Positions 61,601-64,000 of a stretch of 64,000 nucleotides of DNA are shown one piece after another. Within the stretch, counting starts at the first letter, position 1. Every line of letters starts with the position of its first letter. The notes beneath the pieces were generated by a model. It was given only the letters and a program-made list of their open reading frames with translations, ran no database searches and was not told the DNA's origin. The position numbers and the translations under genes are program-made. The stretch is from contig NZ_QFFJ01000002.1 in the NCBI RefSeq assembly GCF_003308995.1, forward strand, positions 1,426,001 through 1,490,000, read 5' to 3'. The DNA comes from Chitinophaga flava. Lineage in GTDB: Bacteria > Bacteroidota > Bacteroidia > Chitinophagales > Chitinophagaceae.

Positions 61601-63342
61601 AACAGCTGCCGCCTACCAGTTTCTTCGATACGCTTACTAAAGAAGTGGAGGACGAAGAAAACATTACCGCCGATATGCAGAGCATTCTGGGCCTCTGCGA
61701 CGCACAGGGAGCGCCTCAGCGGATGTTGCGCTGGCACTACCGTAGTCGGCACGAGTCGTTGATCACGCTGTCCAACCATGAATTTTATGAAAACAAACTG
61801 GTGATCTTCCCCAGCCCCGGTTCCAAAGAAAGCCGTGGCCTGGTGTTTAATCACCTGAAAGATACTGCCTACGACAGAGGAAAAACACGCACCAACCCTA
61901 AAGAGGCGGAGATAGTGGCTGATGCGGTGATGGAACATGCCCGCCGTCATCCGGCCCTGAGCCTGGGTGTAGTGGCTTTCAGCACTTCCCAGCGTGAAGC
62001 TATCACCACGGCGCTGGAAACACGCCGTCGCAACAACCCTGAGCTGGAATCCTTTTTCCGTCAACATGCTGATGAACCTTTCTTTGTAAAGAACCTCGAA
62101 AACGTGCAGGGCGATGAAAGAGATGTCATCTTTATCTCTATCGGTTACGGGCGTACGGAGGAAGGATATGTGGCCATGTCTTTTGGTCCGCTCAACAACG
62201 ACGGAGGTGAGCGTCGTCTCAATGTACTCATCACCCGCGCCAAATCACGCTGTGAGGTATTTACCAATATCACTGCAGATGATATAGATCTCAACAGGGC
62301 CAAAAGCACTGGTATCATGGCATTGAAAAACTTCCTCTACTATGCGCAGTATGGAAGGCTGAACACTACGATAGAAACAGGTCTTCCGGCCGACAGCCCG
62401 TTTGAGGAAAATGTGGCAGCCAAACTGGAAGCGCTGGGATATATCGTTAGAAAACAAGTTGGTTCCCGCGGCTTTTATATCGATCTGGCTATTGTAGACC
62501 CTGACCTGCCGGGCCGCTATGTGCTGGGCATCGAATGTGATGGCGCTGCCTATCATTCCGCCCGCTCTGCCCGCGACCGCGACCGCCTGCGGCAGCAGAT
62601 GCTGGAAGCCATCGGCTGGAAGATGCACCGCATCTGGAGTACCGACTGGTTCCGTAATCCCGGCAAGGAACTGGACCGTCTGGTAGCAGCCATCGAAAAA
62701 GCACGTGCCGATCTTTCCATCAACGATCAGGTGGAAGCTGATGTGATCGCAGAAGCCACCCCACTGCTGAAAAGAGAAGCCGTAGAAACAGAAGATACAG
62801 ATGCGCCGTTGTATGAAATAGCTGAACTGCCGGAAGCGATCAAAGACCAGGAGTTTCATGCCACTCCGATAGGCAGCCTCTGTGACTGGATAGAACAGGT
62901 GGTGGCCGTTGAAAGCCCGGTGCATTTTGATGAAGTAGCCCGTCGTATGGTGGAAGCCGCCGGTATTACCCGTGTAGGTCCCCGCATCCGGGAGATCCTG
63001 CGTCATGCTGTCAGACACGCTGATGCCAGCAAACGGATCAAGATTAAAGGTCAGTTTCTCTGGGAGACTGCGTTGTCAGAGCCCACAGTACGCAACCGTA
63101 GCCAGCTGCCAGCTGCAGCCAGAAAAATTAGTTATATTTCCGTAGAGGAAATCGGGGTAGCCCTCGAAAAAGTGGTCAAAGATGCTATCGCCATCCAGCG
63201 CGAAGAAGCAGTGCCTTTTATCGCGAAGATGTTCGGCTATAGCCGTGTTACAGAAGAAATGAAAGAAGAGATCCTGAAAGCGATCGACGCAAATATTGCC
63301 AATAATGTAGTGCAACAGGAGGGAGAACTTCTCAAAGTATAA
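58699..63342 (+). CDS. DUF4011-superfamily-1 helicase-nuclease-DUF3320 protein
   Basis: A 1547-residue cytoplasmic protein. The N-terminal DUF4011 region (about 1-280) starts LESSRKELLDLGLKNPLLNY, cited as LKNPLLNY. The SF1 helicase has Walker A GPPGTGKS (315-322), motif II DEAS (941-944), and motif VI near LNVLITRAKSRC. A long helical insertion (about 400-880) separates the motifs. Then a restriction-endonuclease-like domain (about 1235-1350) has D1262 in YIDLAIVD and E1279-C-D-G in GIECDGAAYHS. A DUF3320 winged-helix-like end follows (about 1390-1460). Related proteins occur in bacterial defence islands. I prefer the ATG over a TTG 30 bases upstream. Confidence 0.92.
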   Translation: MIASILTRLESSRKELLDLGLKNPLLNYKLPASKGLHIVDESSAAVYELLVKENRTLTFLDRPDKKTTQQEVVYQEEQPASAAKDAVHDTRLQTSESQANLHTRLLNTYYAARISIEEQGFNILYLSLGMLHWYEADSSGEARQAPLLLIPVQLDRSDVRERFRLKYTLEEVEANISLEAKMRADFNIGIPGLPETEDFDVNEYFTAVSAAIEGMSGWKVEPDAIELGFFSFGKFMIYNDLDAGNWPSDNGPLTNPVINSLFGGGFLDNQPGVPEDTFIDDVPRADELYQVVDADSSQILAMLAVQEGRHLVIQGPPGTGKSQTITNIIADAVGRGKKVLFVAEKMAALEVVKRRLDNIQLGEACLELHSHKANKKELHQELRRVLELGRPSVHKLREEVMLLNTHRQELNEYCQSVNEPIGQSGLTVHQITGYLLRINEETAGKQLPAINPPDMASWDAAAMNKATAMALRIQACLREAGMPSQLAFRGSRLTVLLPHQQDALQRQLQGTTTALQTLQQLLAAIAGSLGMTPPADMKSAAQLVNICDLLSRKPDLNGLNTASQSWLIRQQDVAAWLEAGRRHTAIHAAYQDTLIPEAFTQDLMEVRQNLLAHGGKWYKFLIGAYNRSNKQLAALCKGPLPKDNTTKLQYVDSIMEYRRHDALIQEHAALGRELFGIRWQKHQTDWDALDTAAAYVTDMHKRIAAGTCPMQILNCLHQQVDPATVATDRDRLQQQLNSTASLQAGVLQQLDMPGYQWPESFAATAEQLVSWKDRLPEIHHNIAWNNITETATQENLSCLISPSMEWPEAARLLKTVLQKTWYEYLLEAAVKAQPALRRFDRAGHEELVQQFRRLDTTNLRYNRARAALSHWEQMPRIDAGGQVNIIRTEFNKKARHMPVRKLMKEAGLAIQAIKPVFMMSPLSIANFLPPGSLEFDLVIFDEASQVRPVEALGAILRGKQLVVVGDTKQLPPTSFFDTLTKEVEDEENITADMQSILGLCDAQGAPQRMLRWHYRSRHESLITLSNHEFYENKLVIFPSPGSKESRGLVFNHLKDTAYDRGKTRTNPKEAEIVADAVMEHARRHPALSLGVVAFSTSQREAITTALETRRRNNPELESFFRQHADEPFFVKNLENVQGDERDVIFISIGYGRTEEGYVAMSFGPLNNDGGERRLNVLITRAKSRCEVFTNITADDIDLNRAKSTGIMALKNFLYYAQYGRLNTTIETGLPADSPFEENVAAKLEALGYIVRKQVGSRGFYIDLAIVDPDLPGRYVLGIECDGAAYHSARSARDRDRLRQQMLEAIGWKMHRIWSTDWFRNPGKELDRLVAAIEKARADLSINDQVEADVIAEATPLLKREAVETEDTDAPLYEIAELPEAIKDQEFHATPIGSLCDWIEQVVAVESPVHFDEVARRMVEAAGITRVGPRIREILRHAVRHADASKRIKIKGQFLWETALSEPTVRNRSQLPAAARKISYISVEEIGVALEKVVKDAIAIQREEAVPFIAKMFGYSRVTEEMKEEILKAIDANIANNVVQQEGELLKV

Positions 63343-63366
63343 ACGAACAACAAGTGTATCGGAAAC

Positions 63367-63408
63367 GGACATATGTATATCTTAATTATACATATGTCCT
63401 TTCTTTTT
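63367..63408 (+). terminator. Terminator of the helicase gene
   Basis: GGACATATGTATA and its exact 13-base complement form a stem with a 7-base loop, followed by TTTCTTTTT. Confidence 0.93.
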
Positions 63409-63505
63409 ATAGGTAGTTGCCACTGGCATGTTTTTTTGATGCAAGACTAATAGTGAGGATAGTTAAGAAGTGCAGTCGTATTCTTCAATGCTAATCTGAA
63501 GTAAG

Positions 63506-64000
63506 ATGTTCAGTAATTTTCTGCTGATAGCCTGGCGTAACCTTGTCAGGTATAAATACTACGCATTAATCAACATTGCCGGGCTGGCGATCGGGATGGC
63601 CACCTGCTGGCTGTTGCTGTTATATGTGCTGGGAGAAACCAGTTACGAAAATTTTTTTCCGGATAAGGACCGGGTATACCGTGCGGTAAACAGTGCTACC
63701 TGGACAGGCGGCAGCCTCAACCTGGCCACTACTTCGGCACCCTTTGCACCGCTGCTGAAAAAGGACTATCCTGAGATAGAAGAAGTAACCCGTGTGTTAA
63801 CGGATGGTGGTAGCATGCTTCAGTATGGAGAGAAAAAGCTGCAGGTAGAAGATATGTTTTTTGTAGACAGCACATTTCTGAAAGTTCTGCCATTTACGCT
63901 TTTACAGGGAGATGCAGGCAGCTGTTTACAGCAGCCGAATGCCATTGTGCTCACAAAGACCCTGGCGGCTAAAATATTCGGGGACCCGGCGCTGGCAATG
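63506..64000 (+). CDS. ABC transporter permease (FtsX/MacB type), 3'-truncated by window edge
   Basis: The first 165 codons of an inner-membrane permease like that at 24 kb. It starts MFSNFLLIAWRNLVRYK, then a membrane helix (about 18-43, INIAGLAIGMATCWLLLLYVLG), and the FxxYHDKK-like F-FPDKDRVYR at the start of the periplasmic core domain. The reading frame stays open to the last base. Substrate unknown, and no ATPase gene is seen to the left. Full length would be about 780-800 residues. Confidence 0.9.
   Translation, partial: MFSNFLLIAWRNLVRYKYYALINIAGLAIGMATCWLLLLYVLGETSYENFFPDKDRVYRAVNSATWTGGSLNLATTSAPFAPLLKKDYPEIEEVTRVLTDGGSMLQYGEKKLQVEDMFFVDSTFLKVLPFTLLQGDAGSCLQQPNAIVLTKTLAAKIFGDPALAM

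Noticed and set aside
61492..62067. Minus-strand frames inside the helicase gene
   Set aside because: The helicase motifs on the plus strand run uninterrupted through this stretch.

Overview
The window is a chromosomal segment of a Bacteroidota bacterium, most likely Chitinophagaceae and probably Chitinophaga or a close relative. This rests on the gene families and the promoters, not on a 16S gene. The families include a TonB-dependent receptor with a DUF4249 lipoprotein, Bacteroidota-style OstA/LptD genes, DUF4097/DUF2807 proteins, WbqC, a short type III PLP decarboxylase and zinc-free ribosomal protein L31. The promoters fit the Bacteroidota pattern TTTG-N(18-22)-TAnnTTTG. GC is moderate and even, except for one AT-rich gene next to the tRNA.

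Layout. 0-9 kb: truncated pyrE, a secreted HMA protein, an LEA-type lipoprotein, WbqC, an arginine-decarboxylase-like enzyme, a membrane protein, Hsp20, bacilliredoxin, Lgt and hemerythrin. 9-13 kb: a DUF2167 protein, a 0.6 kb non-coding stretch with a clear promoter and 17-bp tandem repeats, then an 824-residue outer-membrane barrel. 13-16.4 kb: an ECF sigma factor, a membrane partner that is probably its anti-sigma factor, and DUF4097 and DUF2807 envelope proteins. 16.4-21 kb: yajQ, rpmE2, a GlmU-like protein, tpiA, a 2H-phosphoesterase-like protein lacking both catalytic histidines, and acylphosphatase. 21-24 kb: a BlaR1-like M56 metallopeptidase and a BlaI repressor behind a promoter overlapped by two identical-architecture operators. 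24-33 kb: an FtsX-type permease, a sterol-desaturase-like hydroxylase, a DUF4249/TonB-receptor pair, a 70-residue HMA-like protein, an AraC regulator and an NAD(P)-binding reductase with a palindromic operator. 33-48 kb: pyrophosphatase, NnrDE, NhaA, and an envelope-biogenesis block (amidase, MlaD, OstA, divergent LptD), then PlsC-like acyltransferase and Ung.

48-64 kb holds the most unusual material. A tRNA-Arg(TCT) is followed by an AT-rich caspase-like protease gene with a long uncharacterised C-terminal region, probably acquired. After a DsbD-alpha-like protein, an AI-2E family permease and a phosphoesterase/beta-propeller fusion comes a three-gene operon: HExxH-VWA protein, MoxR-type ATPase and a bipartite LRR protein. 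It is divergent from a 1547-residue DUF4011-helicase-nuclease-DUF3320 protein. I read this roughly 10 kb block as a candidate ATPase-chaperone/conflict (possibly anti-phage) locus. Each family is known, but I do not recognise this combination as a named system. The window ends inside a second FtsX-type permease.
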